In this document: in pieces, positions 1 through 8,728 of the stretch | Position numbering within the stretch: the first letter of the stretch is position 1 | How the letters are laid out: every line of letters begins with the position of its first letter | Assembly (NCBI RefSeq): GCF_000515215.1 | Contig: NZ_KI911557.1 | Location: 1,633,586 to 1,697,585, forward strand | DNA from: Methylomonas sp. 11b | GTDB lineage: Bacteria; Pseudomonadota; Gammaproteobacteria; Methylococcales; Methylomonadaceae | Direction: 5' to 3' | DNA: 64,000 bases | The notes under the pieces: generated by a model | Databases searched by the model: none | The model's input: only the letters and a program-made list of their open reading frames with translations | What the model was told of the DNA's origin: nothing | Made by a program: the position numbers and the translations under genes

Positions 1-2
1 CG

Positions 3-620
3 ATTGGCATGTACAGCTATTCGCAAGGGCTGGAGCGGGCGGTAGACGATGGCTGGCTTACCAGCGCCGAGCAAGTGGCCGACTGGCTGCACGGCTTGCT
101 GCAAAACGGTTTGGGCTTGGTCGATGCGCCGATTTTAGCGCGGCTTTATGATGCCTGGCATGAGAACGATATGGCCGCCATAGATCATTGGAGCCAAACC
201 CTGACCGCCTGCCGGGAAACCGCCGAGTTGCGTGCGGAGGACAAACAAACCGGCCAGGCCCTGGCCCGCTTGCTGGTCAATCTGGAATTGCCCGAGGCCG
301 ATGCCTGGCTAAAACGCCCGGATGCTACTTTGGCGACCTTGTTTGCCCTAGCAGCGGCCCGCTGGCAAATCAGCAAAAAGGACGCCGTCACCGGTTATTT
401 GTGGGGCTGGCTGGAGAATCAGGTGTTGTGTGCGGTCAAGCTAGTCCCATTGGGCCAGGTGGCCGGACAACGGCTATTAAAAAATCTAGCCGGCGAGTTG
501 CCGGCTTTAGTGGAACGTGCTTTAAACCTAAACGACGCCGAGATCGGCGGCAGTTGTTTTGGTTTGGCGTTAGCCAGCAGCCGCCATGAAATGCAGTATT
601 CGCGGCTCTTCAGATCGTGA
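3..620 (+). CDS. ureF: Urease accessory protein UreF (5' end outside window)
   Basis: UreF acts with UreG, UreH/D and UreE to load nickel into apo-urease, gating the GTPase UreG. The reading frame is open to the first bases of the window. It begins ...IGMYSYSQGLE, which matches the internal UreF motif (P-x-G-x-Y-S-Y-S-x-G-L-E) that normally lies about 20-25 residues from the N-terminus, so the true start lies upstream and the ATG at 9 is internal. The C-terminal motif ending SSRHEMQYSRLFRS is typical of UreF. ureG follows 65 bp downstream, the usual order. The rest of the urease operon should lie to the left of the window. Confidence 0.93.
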   Translation: MGMYSYSQGLERAVDDGWLTSAEQVADWLHGLLQNGLGLVDAPILARLYDAWHENDMAAIDHWSQTLTACRETAELRAEDKQTGQALARLLVNLELPEADAWLKRPDATLATLFALAAARWQISKKDAVTGYLWGWLENQVLCAVKLVPLGQVAGQRLLKNLAGELPALVERALNLNDAEIGGSCFGLALASSRHEMQYSRLFRS

Positions 621-685
621 AATAACAATAATGTAGCCTCGATGCAATCGAGGTTTGAGCAACCTTCAATACCTTGGATGAAAAC

Positions 686-1303
686 ATGACTGATAAACAA
701 ATATTACGAGTAGGCATCGGCGGCCCGGTCGGCTCCGGCAAGACTGCGCTGGTGGATGCCTTGTGCAAGAAGATGCGCGACGATTACGAGATCGGCGTGG
801 TCACCAACGATATTTACACCCGCGAGGATCAGCAGTTCTTGATTCGTAGCCAGGCCTTGCCGGAAGAGCGGATTTTGGGCGTGGAAACCGGCGGCTGTCC
901 GCATACCGCCATCCGTGAAGACGCGTCGATGAATCTGGCGGCGGTGGATGAGTTGTGCGAGCGCTGGCCAGAGCTGGATTTTGTAATGGTGGAAAGCGGC
1001 GGCGACAATCTCAGCGCCACCTTCAGTCCGGAACTGGCTGACCTGACGATTTACGTAATCGACGTCTCCGCCGGCGACAAGATTCCGCGCAAGGGCGGCC
1101 CCGGCATCACCCGCTCGGATTTATTGGTGATCAATAAAATCGATCTGGCGCCTTACGTCGGCGCCTCGCTGGAAGTGATGGACCGGGATGCGAAAAAGAT
1201 GCGCGGCGAGCGGCCGTTCGTGTTTACCAATATCAAAACCGGCAATGGCTTGGAAGCGGTCGCTGACTTTATTGTCAAGCAAGGCATGCTGCAAACGCAT
1301 TAA
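686..1303 (+). CDS. ureG: Urease accessory GTPase UreG
   Basis: UreG is the SIMIBI-class GTPase that delivers Ni2+ to urease. Visible motifs: P-loop GGPVGSGKT near residue 10, the nickel-binding CPH motif (GGCPH), the switch-region ESGGDN and the guanine-specificity motif NKID. The length, about 205 aa, is normal for the family. An in-frame TTG at 674 exists, but the ATG at 686 gives the usual short N-terminus [16 protein letters not shown] and has GGATG upstream as a weak ribosome site. It lies directly behind ureF and is presumably co-transcribed with it. Confidence 0.96.
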   Translation: MTDKQILRVGIGGPVGSGKTALVDALCKKMRDDYEIGVVTNDIYTREDQQFLIRSQALPEERILGVETGGCPHTAIREDASMNLAAVDELCERWPELDFVMVESGGDNLSATFSPELADLTIYVIDVSAGDKIPRKGGPGITRSDLLVINKIDLAPYVGASLEVMDRDAKKMRGERPFVFTNIKTGNGLEAVADFIVKQGMLQTH

Positions 1304-1374
1304 TGGCGATAGTCAGCCAAGGTTGACTTTTAGCCAGTACTGGTATGCTCAAGGATAATGGATCAGGAGGAACA

Positions 1375-1920
1375 ATGATGAAAACCGCGTTTTTAATCGC
1401 CAGCTTATGGGCTTGCTCCGTGTCGGTAGCCGGAGCCGAGACTTGCCCGGAATTGTTGAATTACAAAATGACCAAGCTTCGCTCCAGTGAGCAAATCGAT
1501 TTTTGCCAGGCGTTTCATGGCAAAGTGATCCTAGCCGTCAATACCGCCAGCAATTGCGGCTACACGCCGCAATTCAAAGGCCTGGAAGCCTTATATCAAA
1601 AGTATAAGGATCAAGGTTTGGTTGTAGTCGGCTTCCCATCCAACGATTTTAATCAGGAGTTCGCCGAAGCGGAGAAAACCGCTAACGTCTGCTATATCAA
1701 TTACGGCGTGACCTTCCCCATGCTGGAAAAAAGCCAGGTGAAGGGGACAGGGGCGAACGGTTTTTTCCAAAAGTTAATTAAAGCCACTGGGCAGGCACCG
1801 GCCTGGAATTTTCATAAATACTTGATAGATCGCAGCGGCAACAGCGTGGCGGCTTTTCCCAGCGATGTGACGCCGGAACAGCTGGATTCGAAGATCAGCG
1901 CCCTGCTATCCGCTAAATAG
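1375..1920 (+). CDS. Exported glutathione peroxidase family protein
   Basis: This is a thiol peroxidase of the glutathione peroxidase (BtuE/GPx) family, reducing peroxides with glutathione or thioredoxin. The ATG at 1375 (and a second at 1378) follows a perfect AGGAGG at 1365-1370, so the in-frame ATG at 1345 is rejected. The N-terminus MMKTAFLIASLWACSVSVAGA is a Sec signal peptide, so the enzyme acts in the periplasm. The peroxidatic residue is a cysteine, not selenocysteine, in NTASNCGYTPQ. FPSNDF and the WNFHKYLID segment carry the conserved Gln/Trp/Asn-region features. A hairpin terminator follows the stop. Confidence 0.9.
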   Translation: MMKTAFLIASLWACSVSVAGAETCPELLNYKMTKLRSSEQIDFCQAFHGKVILAVNTASNCGYTPQFKGLEALYQKYKDQGLVVVGFPSNDFNQEFAEAEKTANVCYINYGVTFPMLEKSQVKGTGANGFFQKLIKATGQAPAWNFHKYLIDRSGNSVAAFPSDVTPEQLDSKISALLSAK

Positions 1921-1940
1921 TGTTGCAAACCTCACCTCTC

Positions 1941-1966
1941 GCCGGCGGCATGCCGGCATTTTTTAT
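1941..1966 (+). terminator. Rho-independent terminator after the peroxidase gene
   Basis: The arms GCCGGC (1941-1946) and GCCGGC (1952-1957) pair around a 5-nt loop and are followed by ATTTTTTATT. It lies between the peroxidase stop and the cryptochrome start, so the two genes are probably separate transcripts. Confidence 0.8.
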
Positions 1967-1981
1967 TCGGACGAGACGACA

Positions 1982-3340
1982 ATGCGCAGAATAGGGCTTT
2001 ACTGGTTTGGTAATGATTTGCGGGTGCATGACAATCCCAACCTGCAACAAGCCAGCGCGGTCGTCGATCAGTTGCTTTGCGTCTATTGTCTGGACCCGGC
2101 CTGGCTGGCACCCAACCAGTACGGCATGGCCAACCTGTCGACCCAGCGTTGGCGGTTTTTAAAAGAAGCCCTGCAGGACCTGGATAGAAATCTCCAGCAA
2201 GTCGGTCAGCAATTACTGGTTTGTTACGAAGCACCCGCAACGGCTATCAGCAACCTAGTCAAAAAACACGGCGTGTCGGTAATTTATCGCAGCCGCCACG
2301 GCGGTTTTCAAGAACGGCAACAATGGCCGGCCCTGCAAAAGCATTTGCCGGGTTTACGTTTTGTAGAATCCGACACGCAAACCCTGTTCAACCTGAAAGA
2401 CCTGCCCTTTGCCCAATTGCCGCAGTCCTTCACCCCATTCAAAGACAGCGTGGAGCAGTTGCCCATCGACCATCCCTTACCGCCGCCCGATGCTCTGCCG
2501 CCCAGTCCCGAGCCCAAATCGGATTGGCTATTGAATTTTCCGGTGTATTTACCGGCCAGTTCTGCGCTGGATCCCGAGTTGGCGTTTCATGGCGGCGAGA
2601 CGGCGGGCAAAAAACATCTTAAAGCGTATTTCCACAGCAGCTACCCCAGCCGTTACAAAGACCAGCGCAACGAACTGGACGGTTGGGAAAATTCCACTAA
2701 GTTTTCGCCCTGGCTGGCCCACGGCAATCTGTCGGTACGAAAGATCTATTCCAGTTTACGCCGCTACGAACAAGACAATGGCGCCAATGAATCAACCTAT
2801 TGGCTGTATTTTGAATTGCTCTGGCGCGAGTATTTTCAATGGTACGCCCATCAGTACGGCAAGCAGCTATTTGCGTTTCGCGGCATCAAACAACGCCGGC
2901 CATTGACCTGCTTCTATCCGGAACGCTTTCAAAAATGGTGTCACGGTTACACGCCTTATCCGCTGGTAAACGCCTGCATGAAGCAACTCAACGCCACCGG
3001 CTATATGTCCAATCGCGGCCGGCAAATCGTCGCCAGCTGCCTAGTCAACGAATTGGCAGTGGATTGGCGCTTTGGCGCGGCTTATTTCGAGCAACATTTG
3101 CTGGATTACGATGTGGCCAGTAATTGGGGTAATTGGCAATATCTGGCCGGGGTGGGCGCCGACCCGCGCGGTCAGCGGCATTTTGATTTGGAAAAGCAAA
3201 CCCGCTTATACGATCCTGACGGGCAATTTATACGTAAGTGGCAGGCTGAAATCCGCAATTTACCCTTGGATTCGGTGGATGCGGCCGATTGGCCCGTGGA
3301 CCCGGCCGCCGCGAAACTGGCATCCATATTGTCGGCTTAG
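1982..3340 (+). CDS. DASH-type cryptochrome/photolyase
   Basis: A flavoprotein of the photolyase/cryptochrome superfamily; DASH members repair cyclobutane dimers in single-stranded or looped DNA using blue light, with FAD and an antenna pterin. The 452 residues hold the N-terminal alpha/beta photolyase domain (GLYWFGNDLRVHDNPNL) and the C-terminal FAD-binding helical domain. Recognisable FAD-domain blocks are SPWLAHGNLSVRKIY, ELLWREYFQWYA, TGYMSNRGRQIVAS and DVASNWGNWQYLAGVGADPR; the last is characteristic of the DASH subgroup. The ATG at 1982 gives the canonical N-terminus, although no strong Shine-Dalgarno is present. It appears monocistronic. Confidence 0.93.
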   Translation: MRRIGLYWFGNDLRVHDNPNLQQASAVVDQLLCVYCLDPAWLAPNQYGMANLSTQRWRFLKEALQDLDRNLQQVGQQLLVCYEAPATAISNLVKKHGVSVIYRSRHGGFQERQQWPALQKHLPGLRFVESDTQTLFNLKDLPFAQLPQSFTPFKDSVEQLPIDHPLPPPDALPPSPEPKSDWLLNFPVYLPASSALDPELAFHGGETAGKKHLKAYFHSSYPSRYKDQRNELDGWENSTKFSPWLAHGNLSVRKIYSSLRRYEQDNGANESTYWLYFELLWREYFQWYAHQYGKQLFAFRGIKQRRPLTCFYPERFQKWCHGYTPYPLVNACMKQLNATGYMSNRGRQIVASCLVNELAVDWRFGAAYFEQHLLDYDVASNWGNWQYLAGVGADPRGQRHFDLEKQTRLYDPDGQFIRKWQAEIRNLPLDSVDAADWPVDPAAAKLASILSA

Positions 3341-3373
3341 GCTAACGATCCAACTCCACTGTTTGCTGAGACG

Positions 3374-3763
3374 CTAACGGCTTATTCCAAAACTTTTAGC
3401 GCAGGATTCGCACCCCAAATAAAATTCCAGCCCATCGTCTTGCGTTACGGAAATATTACCACCGGCGCGTATCGTCCATTTGCTGGGACGCCCGTGAAAA
3501 TTCGCAGTTCCTTTCACAAAACAGGGTAAATAGAGATAGCCTTCCAGATACTCCGCCGATGTTATCGGTCTGGCTTTGCGCAAAACGCTTTTTGCTTTCG
3601 GCGTGGAAAGTTTAAAGTCCTCGCAGAACGCCCCAGGCTGGTCGGCACCGGCCATTACTACCCGCACCTGAGTAAACCCATCAATCGCAAAGGCATTTAA
3701 CGAGAACATGGCCGCGAAAACCCAAAAAGCGGTGCGTACTGTGTGTGTCGGAACCGAACGCAT
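3374..3763 (-). CDS. Small secreted Cys-containing protein, candidate immunity partner
   Basis: A protein of about 129 aa with a clear Sec signal peptide (MRSVPTHTVRTAFWVFAAMFSLNAFA), so it is predicted periplasmic. The mature part has four cysteines in two pairs: FCEDF with LPCFVKG, and a final GCESC. A central W (SKWTIRAGG) precedes the last pair. I recognise the pattern as a widespread small family of unknown function but have no formal name for it. It starts just inside the 3' end of the upstream amidase gene: a GTG at 3775 would overlap it, while the ATG at 3763 is preferred because it begins the signal peptide. An amidase without signal peptide next to a periplasmic small protein resembles effector-immunity pairs; that role is inference. 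Confidence 0.65.
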   Translation of the reverse strand: MRSVPTHTVRTAFWVFAAMFSLNAFAIDGFTQVRVVMAGADQPGAFCEDFKLSTPKAKSVLRKARPITSAEYLEGYLYLPCFVKGTANFHGRPSKWTIRAGGNISVTQDDGLEFYLGCESCAKSFGISR

Positions 3764-3768
3764 CACAT

Positions 3769-4389
3769 TTACCACTTTGCGGAGCTTGCTTCGCTAGGTT
3801 GTTTATAACCGACTTCGGAGTGTTTATAGATGTCGTTGGCGGTCAGCCCCAACAATTCCTCCAAGCTACCTATCAACCATTTGAGCGATGCATTTTGCTT
3901 GTCGCTTACCGAATCATAACCTTTATCGGCGGAAAAACCGGAGACGATTTCTATGCCTATGGAATCTTCATTCGTTGGATAGCGATCCGGATACGTTTTA
4001 GCTTTTTCGTGCTGATAGAGTTTATTTACCCGCGCCACGTAAGACTTCTTTTGCTCGAAAAGAATAGCTTTTAGATTTTTCAGCTCGTCCGTACTGCAAT
4101 TTCCAAACTGGTAACAACGGCTGCGAATTTCGCCGACATGCCAACATTTTTGATTTACCCGCGCGGTGTAATAAATGCTGCCATCAACCTCGATTAGAAA
4201 ATGCGCGCCGTTTTTCCCATTTTCGTAGCTGCTGAAGGACGAAGCCGATGTTTTGCTGCCGGTTTGGTGAACGACAATTGCATGCACGTTTACCAAATTA
4301 CCTTTCTCGATCTTCGTGGAAATCTTGTCGGTTACCTGAGCGGCTAAGACTTTACCGTCCTTCAATGTCGGTTTTACACTATCCGCCAC
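3769..4389 (-). CDS. N-acetylmuramoyl-L-alanine amidase (Amidase_2/PGRP fold)
   Basis: Predicted zinc amidase cutting the lactyl-Ala bond of peptidoglycan. Numbered from the GTG at 4389, candidate zinc ligands are H41 (AIVVHQT) and H190 (YKHSEVGYK). AHFLIEVDGSIYYTARV and CWHVG are typical of the fold. The third ligand, usually Asp or Cys about ten residues after the last His, would here be E200 in PSEASSAKW. The GTG start has GGAG six bases upstream; a TTG at 4401 is the alternative. No signal peptide is present, which is unusual for a cell-wall amidase meant for the cell's own envelope and fits either a cytoplasmic recycling role or an exported toxin. The next gene, a secreted protein, follows immediately. 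Confidence 0.8.
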   Translation of the reverse strand: MADSVKPTLKDGKVLAAQVTDKISTKIEKGNLVNVHAIVVHQTGSKTSASSFSSYENGKNGAHFLIEVDGSIYYTARVNQKCWHVGEIRSRCYQFGNCSTDELKNLKAILFEQKKSYVARVNKLYQHEKAKTYPDRYPTNEDSIGIEIVSGFSADKGYDSVSDKQNASLKWLIGSLEELLGLTANDIYKHSEVGYKQPSEASSAKW

Positions 4390-4577
4390 CGTTATCTCCA
4401 AAAATTATTACTTAACGCTACCCCATCCCTGATCGTTCGAATGGCCGGGTGACCATCCAGTAGTAACGCCTTTCCAGCCAAGCCGATAATTTGCCAAAAC
4501 CGGCATATTCGAGCAATTTTGCATCTCCGGCAAAACCAGCCGCTAGCGTTTTATACCTCTATCAGACCGCAGCTTAC

Positions 4578-4994
4578 CTAGCGTTGATGCAACAAGCGAA
4601 ACAACCAAAACCCGGCAAACATCGCCGCAACAAACACATAATTACCCAACACCCCGGCGCTTAATCCCAGCAGAGCCGGTCCTGGACAGAAACCGGACAG
4701 CCCCCAACCGACGCCGAATATCGCCGCACCGACAAGCAGTTTGGCATCGACACCAGCCGACACGCGCGCGGAAGGCTCTTGCTCGCTATCAGCGGTGTCA
4801 TTATTGCGATGCATGAAGTAGCGCGCCAGCCCCAGCGTCAACAAAGCACTAGCCATCACCAACGCCAAACTAGGATCCCATGCCCCCGCCACATCCAGAA
4901 ACGCCAAGACTTTGGCCGGATTGCTCATGCCGGCCAGAATCAAACCCAAACCAAACAGCAGGCCATAAGCGAATAAATAAACTGTATTTTTCAT
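4578..4994 (-). CDS. YeeE/YedE-type transporter, second half-protein
   Basis: A four-helix membrane protein of about 138 aa of the YeeE/YedE (DUF395, sulphur transport) family. The start MKNTVYLFAYGLLFGLGLILAGMSNP gives the family's normal N-terminus; upstream in-frame codons overlap the preceding gene and are rejected. The conserved pore cysteine lies in LSGFCPGPALLG. The family includes TsuA, a thiosulphate importer made of two such halves in one chain. Here the two halves are separate genes 14 bp apart, as in PmpA/PmpB systems. Substrate is inferred only by family. Confidence 0.88.
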   Translation of the reverse strand: MKNTVYLFAYGLLFGLGLILAGMSNPAKVLAFLDVAGAWDPSLALVMASALLTLGLARYFMHRNNDTADSEQEPSARVSAGVDAKLLVGAAIFGVGWGLSGFCPGPALLGLSAGVLGNYVFVAAMFAGFWLFRLLHQR

Positions 4995-5008
4995 CGAGAA
5001 AGTCCGGT

Positions 5009-5425
5009 TTAGAGCAAGTGACGAACAATAAATACTGTGATACCGGCAGTCAGCATGAAGGTCAGCGTCGCCACGATGGAACGCACGGACAAGCGGGCGA
5101 TACCGCAAACACCATGTCCGCTGGTGCAACCGCCGCCAAGCCGGGTGCCGTAACCCACCAGTAGGCCAGCAATCGCCAGCAAACCGGGCGAGGCATCCAG
5201 ATCCAGCGCGATGTCTGCGCCGCTCAAGCGATACAAGGGCGCACTGGCCAGCAGACCGGCCAGAAACCAGCCGCGCCAGACACTGCCCTCGCGCCAGGGC
5301 GGCAAGATGCCTGCCGCGATACCGGAGATGCCGGCGGTATGTTTATGGGTAAACAATAATAAGGCAGCGGCTAGCCCGATCATCGCGCCCCCGGCCAGCG
5401 CGGATAAAATGGTCGAATAATTCAT
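5009..5425 (-). CDS. YeeE/YedE-type transporter, first half-protein
   Basis: The first half of the split YeeE/YedE transporter, about 138 aa with four predicted membrane helices. The signature [17 protein letters not shown] carries the two conserved cysteines that relay a sulphur-containing anion in this family. Its ATG lies at 5425 and its stop is 14 bp before the partner gene, so the two are surely co-transcribed. cysK lies 150 bp upstream on the same strand, which suggests a link between uptake of a reduced sulphur compound and cysteine synthesis, although the gap leaves room for a separate promoter. Confidence 0.88.
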   Translation of the reverse strand: MNYSTILSALAGGAMIGLAAALLLFTHKHTAGISGIAAGILPPWREGSVWRGWFLAGLLASAPLYRLSGADIALDLDASPGLLAIAGLLVGYGTRLGGGCTSGHGVCGIARLSVRSIVATLTFMLTAGITVFIVRHLL

Positions 5426-5575
5426 GCGTGAGTCTTGCCAAAAATCCGGTATTGAATCAGAAACCGCAATACCAAACCAGGGTTACCGCACTTTAACGCC
5501 GATAAAAATCGCTCTGCTTACACTCATTTTAAAATTGCTCGCGCACGCTAACAGCGACTATCCCTGACATTCTCT

Positions 5576-6526
5576 TTACTCGCCGAACAGCGACGAGCTC
5601 AAATAACGTTCACCGGAATCCGGCAACACCGCGACGATAATCTTGCCGGCATGTTCCGGACGCTTGGCCAGACGCACTGCAACAGCAAGCGCCGCGCCGC
5701 TGGAAATACCGGCCATAATGCCCTCTTCCTTAGCAAGGCGTCGTGTATAGGCGATGGCTTCAGCGTCTTCCACCGGCTCGATCAAGTCAATCAACGACAA
5801 ATCCAAATTCTGCGGCACAAAGCCGGCACCTATGCCTTGGATGCCATGCGGCACGGCTTGCAAAGGCAACCCGGCGCGGGTCTGGCTTAATACCGGACTA
5901 CCGGCCGGCTCGACAGCGACACTGAGTACCGGCCTACCGCAATGTTTTTTCAGATAACGCGACACACCGGTAATCGTACCGCCGGTGCCGACGCCTGCTA
6001 CAAATATATCGATCTTACCACCGCAGTCCCGCCAAATTTCCGGGCCGGTAGTTTGTTCGTGTATCGCCGGATTAGCCGGGTTTTTAAATTGTTCCAGCAA
6101 TAGATAATGCTCAGGGTCGGCCGCGGCGATGGCCTCAGCCTTTTCCACTGCCGCGCGCATACCCAGCGCGCCATCGGTCAGCAGCAGGTTCGCGCCATAC
6201 GCCAATAATAATGTGCGGCGCTCCTGGCTCATGTTGTCCGGCATCGTTAACGTGATGGGTATGCCACGCGCGGCAGCCACCGCAGCCAACGCAATACCGG
6301 AATTACCGCTGGTGGCTTCCAGTAAAGTTGTACCTGCCGTTAATAAGCCTTGACGCTCAGCGGCCCAGACCATAGACGCACCGACCCGACATTTCACCGA
6401 ATAGGACGGATTGCGGCCTTCAATTTTCACCAGCAGCGTCGCGTTCAATCCTTGGCTGATATGGTTGATCCGCACCAAAGGCGTTCGGCCTATCGACTGT
6501 GAATTATCTGAGTACCAAGCGGGCAT
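5576..6526 (-). CDS. cysK: Cysteine synthase A (O-acetylserine sulphhydrylase)
   Basis: A pyridoxal-phosphate enzyme making cysteine from O-acetylserine and sulphide. The PLP lysine is in [12 protein letters not shown], the substrate-binding loop is [12 protein letters not shown], and the phosphate-binding glycine loop is [10 protein letters not shown]. The 316-aa length and near-colinear match to E. coli CysK ([28 protein letters not shown]) distinguish it from the shorter-signature CysM type. The ATG at 6526 has AGGA upstream. It lies ahead of the two YeeE-like genes on the same strand. Confidence 0.94.
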   Translation of the reverse strand: MPAWYSDNSQSIGRTPLVRINHISQGLNATLLVKIEGRNPSYSVKCRVGASMVWAAERQGLLTAGTTLLEATSGNSGIALAAVAAARGIPITLTMPDNMSQERRTLLLAYGANLLLTDGALGMRAAVEKAEAIAAADPEHYLLLEQFKNPANPAIHEQTTGPEIWRDCGGKIDIFVAGVGTGGTITGVSRYLKKHCGRPVLSVAVEPAGSPVLSQTRAGLPLQAVPHGIQGIGAGFVPQNLDLSLIDLIEPVEDAEAIAYTRRLAKEEGIMAGISSGAALAVAVRLAKRPEHAGKIIVAVLPDSGERYLSSSLFGE

Positions 6527-6827
6527 GGCGGGTTTCCTGTGGAATACCGGATTTACTCTGTGTAAGAAAAATGACCCGACCTATTGTGCCGGATTCTAAA
6601 ACCACTCGCTGACGGCCTTTCCTTGAAAGGCTGTCCCAGCAGCAGGCCGATTTTTATTCACCTCTCAACTAGTTTTATTGCATAAAACCTGCGGCGCACC
6701 GCTTGTAATCCGTATTCTTCCAACGATCAAACGGTGTAATAGAATGGTTATTTGAATTGAATAACAAAAACAGGTATAAGCCTCTAATGAGGGGGAGTAA
6801 TTTTTTATTTTTTGAGGTTGTTTAAAT
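6527..6827. other. Intergenic region between cysK and the PEP-CTERM gene
   Basis: About 300 bp between divergent genes, so it must carry both promoters. A small hairpin GCCTTTC-CTT-GAAAGGC sits at 6615-6631 without a T-run. I found no convincing sigma-54 GG-N10-GC element and no RNA gene. Confidence 0.5.
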
Positions 6828-7640
6828 ATGAATATTTTCACAAATCGTTTAAAGCAAACCATGCTTCTGGCTGCGGGATTAAGCTTGGTGGCTCCTGTTT
6901 CAATGGCGAGTACATGGGCCGGAACGGCGAATTATACAGCCGCGCCTGACGCTACTGGCGACGAAGCGATAGTAGGCCCATTTGATACTTACGATTTTGG
7001 TTCAGGCATTACCTTAGTGCAATTTACCAGTGCAAACACCTTTACTGCTTATTTCCAAACTATGGTGGATGGTCATTTCCTGAACAATGCCGGCATCAAT
7101 GTACCAGAATTGAATATCTCCGGCGCGGGTTCGGGTTTTGAATTGACTGTGGCTGCGACCCTGAACGGGACCTACAGTAATTTCTCAGGTTTCCAATCCT
7201 TCAGCTTCTCGGGCGGAGCAGTTAACCTGTATTTTGACACGACACCCGATTACAGTTTTACGGGCGATAGCGGCTTCAACAACGGAGCTGCAATTTTATC
7301 CGGCACCGTAACCGGCGGTTCCGGGGTCATATCGCCAGCAGGCGTAGGCGCCGAGCAACTGGATTTAAATTTTTCCGGTATTTTTGGTAGCTACGATTCC
7401 AACGTCTACACCCCAGGCATAACCGGCGGCCACTCAATTTTTTCGATCAATTTGAACAATTCATCTTTGCTGTCGGGAATTAATAGCGTTTTGGGCCAAA
7501 ACAAAAGCACCGGCGTACTTGCTGCCGTAGATGGCTCGATCCAATTGACAGCAGTACCTGTACCTGCTGCTGTGTGGCTGTTTGGCACGGGCCTGATCGG
7601 CTTGATGACTGCGGGCAAACGTAAAACTTTCGCTACTTAA
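6828..7640 (+). CDS. PEP-CTERM sorted exported protein
   Basis: An exported protein of 270 aa with a signal peptide (cleavage near SMAS) and a low-complexity beta-rich body full of Gly, Ser and Asn. The C-terminus is a textbook PEP-CTERM tail: VPVPAAVWLF, a hydrophobic helix and a basic end AGKRKTFAT. An exosortase removes such tails and the protein is delivered to the outer surface or exopolysaccharide. The body resembles flocculation-associated PEP-CTERM proteins, which is a guess from composition. GAGG lies ten bases before the ATG. It stands alone, divergent from cysK. Confidence 0.85.
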   Translation: MNIFTNRLKQTMLLAAGLSLVAPVSMASTWAGTANYTAAPDATGDEAIVGPFDTYDFGSGITLVQFTSANTFTAYFQTMVDGHFLNNAGINVPELNISGAGSGFELTVAATLNGTYSNFSGFQSFSFSGGAVNLYFDTTPDYSFTGDSGFNNGAAILSGTVTGGSGVISPAGVGAEQLDLNFSGIFGSYDSNVYTPGITGGHSIFSINLNNSSLLSGINSVLGQNKSTGVLAAVDGSIQLTAVPVPAAVWLFGTGLIGLMTAGKRKTFAT

Positions 7641-7655
7641 GCTCTAAGTACATCG

Positions 7656-7696
7656 AATTCGTCGCCCAAGCAATAGTAGCGCTGGGGCGACGAATT
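7656..7696. terminator. Perfect 12-bp inverted repeat between convergent genes
   Basis: Arm AATTCGTCGCCC (7656-7667) pairs perfectly with GGGCGACGAATT (7685-7696) around 17 nt. It sits between the convergent PEP-CTERM gene and holA, the expected place for a bidirectional terminator, although neither side has a long T-run. Function is inferred from position. Confidence 0.5.
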
Positions 7697-7712
7697 GATT
7701 CTGGATCGGCAC

Positions 7713-8726
7713 CTAAAGCAGTAACCTCTTCGAAAACAACAAACAAATCCTAAACAAGCCCTCCCATTCGTCGCCGGTAATCTGGCCTTTGATTTGGCAA
7801 TCTACGTTGGCGCTGGCTTGCAAAATATCCTGCAATTCCTTGCTCTTCAACCTCTGCAAGGCCTCATGCACCAACTGCTTGCGCTTGTCCCATATCTGAT
7901 ATTTTTTATAGAGAACTTCTGGGTTGCCGCCGCGTTTCAATTCCGTCTTGATATTAACCAGCGTTCGCGCTTCGCGGCTAATAGCCCACAGTACCACCGG
8001 CGCCGCGACGCCTTCCGCTTTGAGCCCGGCGAGAATTTTAACCGCTCGATTCACCTTGCCCGACAACAAAGCATCCATCAATTTAAACACGTCGAAGCGA
8101 GCGCTGTCAGCCACATCGTCCTCAACCATGGATTTGTTGATACGATTAGCCCCATGCAAGATATACAGTTTTTCAAGCTCCTGGGCCGCGGCCAGCAAGT
8201 TGCCCTCGACTCGCACTGCCAGACTTTTTAGCGCATCCGCTTCCAAATGCATGCCCTTCCGCTCCGCCCTGCGCTGCAACCACTGCAACAACTCCGGTCC
8301 TTGTAACGGCCAGACCTGCACGATGCACGCAACTTTATCCAAGGCCTGAAACCATTGCGACTTCTGCGCCGCACTATCCAGCTTACCGGCCGTGATTAGC
8401 AATATTGTATCGTTGGGCGGACGCTGACAATACGCGCTTAGGGCTTTACTGCCTTCCAAACCCGGCTTGCCGGAAGGCAAGCGCAAATCGATGAGCTTTT
8501 TGTCAGAAAAGATGGAAAGTGATTCGGCTTCTAGGGTCAATTGCGGCCACTCGTTGCCGGTATCGATAGCAATGACCTCGCGAGTGGAAAAACCAGCCTC
8601 GCGCGCCGCGCGCCGAATGTCGTCCGCTGCTTCGCCAAGTTGTAAAGGCTCATCACCACTAACCAGATAAACCGGTACCAGCTCTTTGTGTAAGGCGGCA
8701 GTTAACTGGTCAAGCTTTAGGCGCAT
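7713..8726 (-). CDS. holA: DNA polymerase III delta subunit
   Basis: HolA is the wrench of the clamp loader that opens the beta clamp. The 337-aa protein matches the family over its length: N-terminal PVYLVSGDEPLQLGEAADDIR, the central ARFDVFKLMDALLSGK block that starts domain II/III, and the C-terminal helical collar. It is the last gene of a tight run leuS-lptE-holA, the common gammaproteobacterial order; its ATG is two bases after the lptE stop. Confidence 0.95.
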   Translation of the reverse strand: MRLKLDQLTAALHKELVPVYLVSGDEPLQLGEAADDIRRAAREAGFSTREVIAIDTGNEWPQLTLEAESLSIFSDKKLIDLRLPSGKPGLEGSKALSAYCQRPPNDTILLITAGKLDSAAQKSQWFQALDKVACIVQVWPLQGPELLQWLQRRAERKGMHLEADALKSLAVRVEGNLLAAAQELEKLYILHGANRINKSMVEDDVADSARFDVFKLMDALLSGKVNRAVKILAGLKAEGVAAPVVLWAISREARTLVNIKTELKRGGNPEVLYKKYQIWDKRKQLVHEALQRLKSKELQDILQASANVDCQIKGQITGDEWEGLFRICLLFSKRLLL

Positions 8727-8728
8727 AC

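Noticed and set aside
6690..6710. Sigma-54-like promoter before the PEP-CTERM gene (GGCGCACCGCTTG)
   Set aside because: The GG-N10-GC rule is not met.
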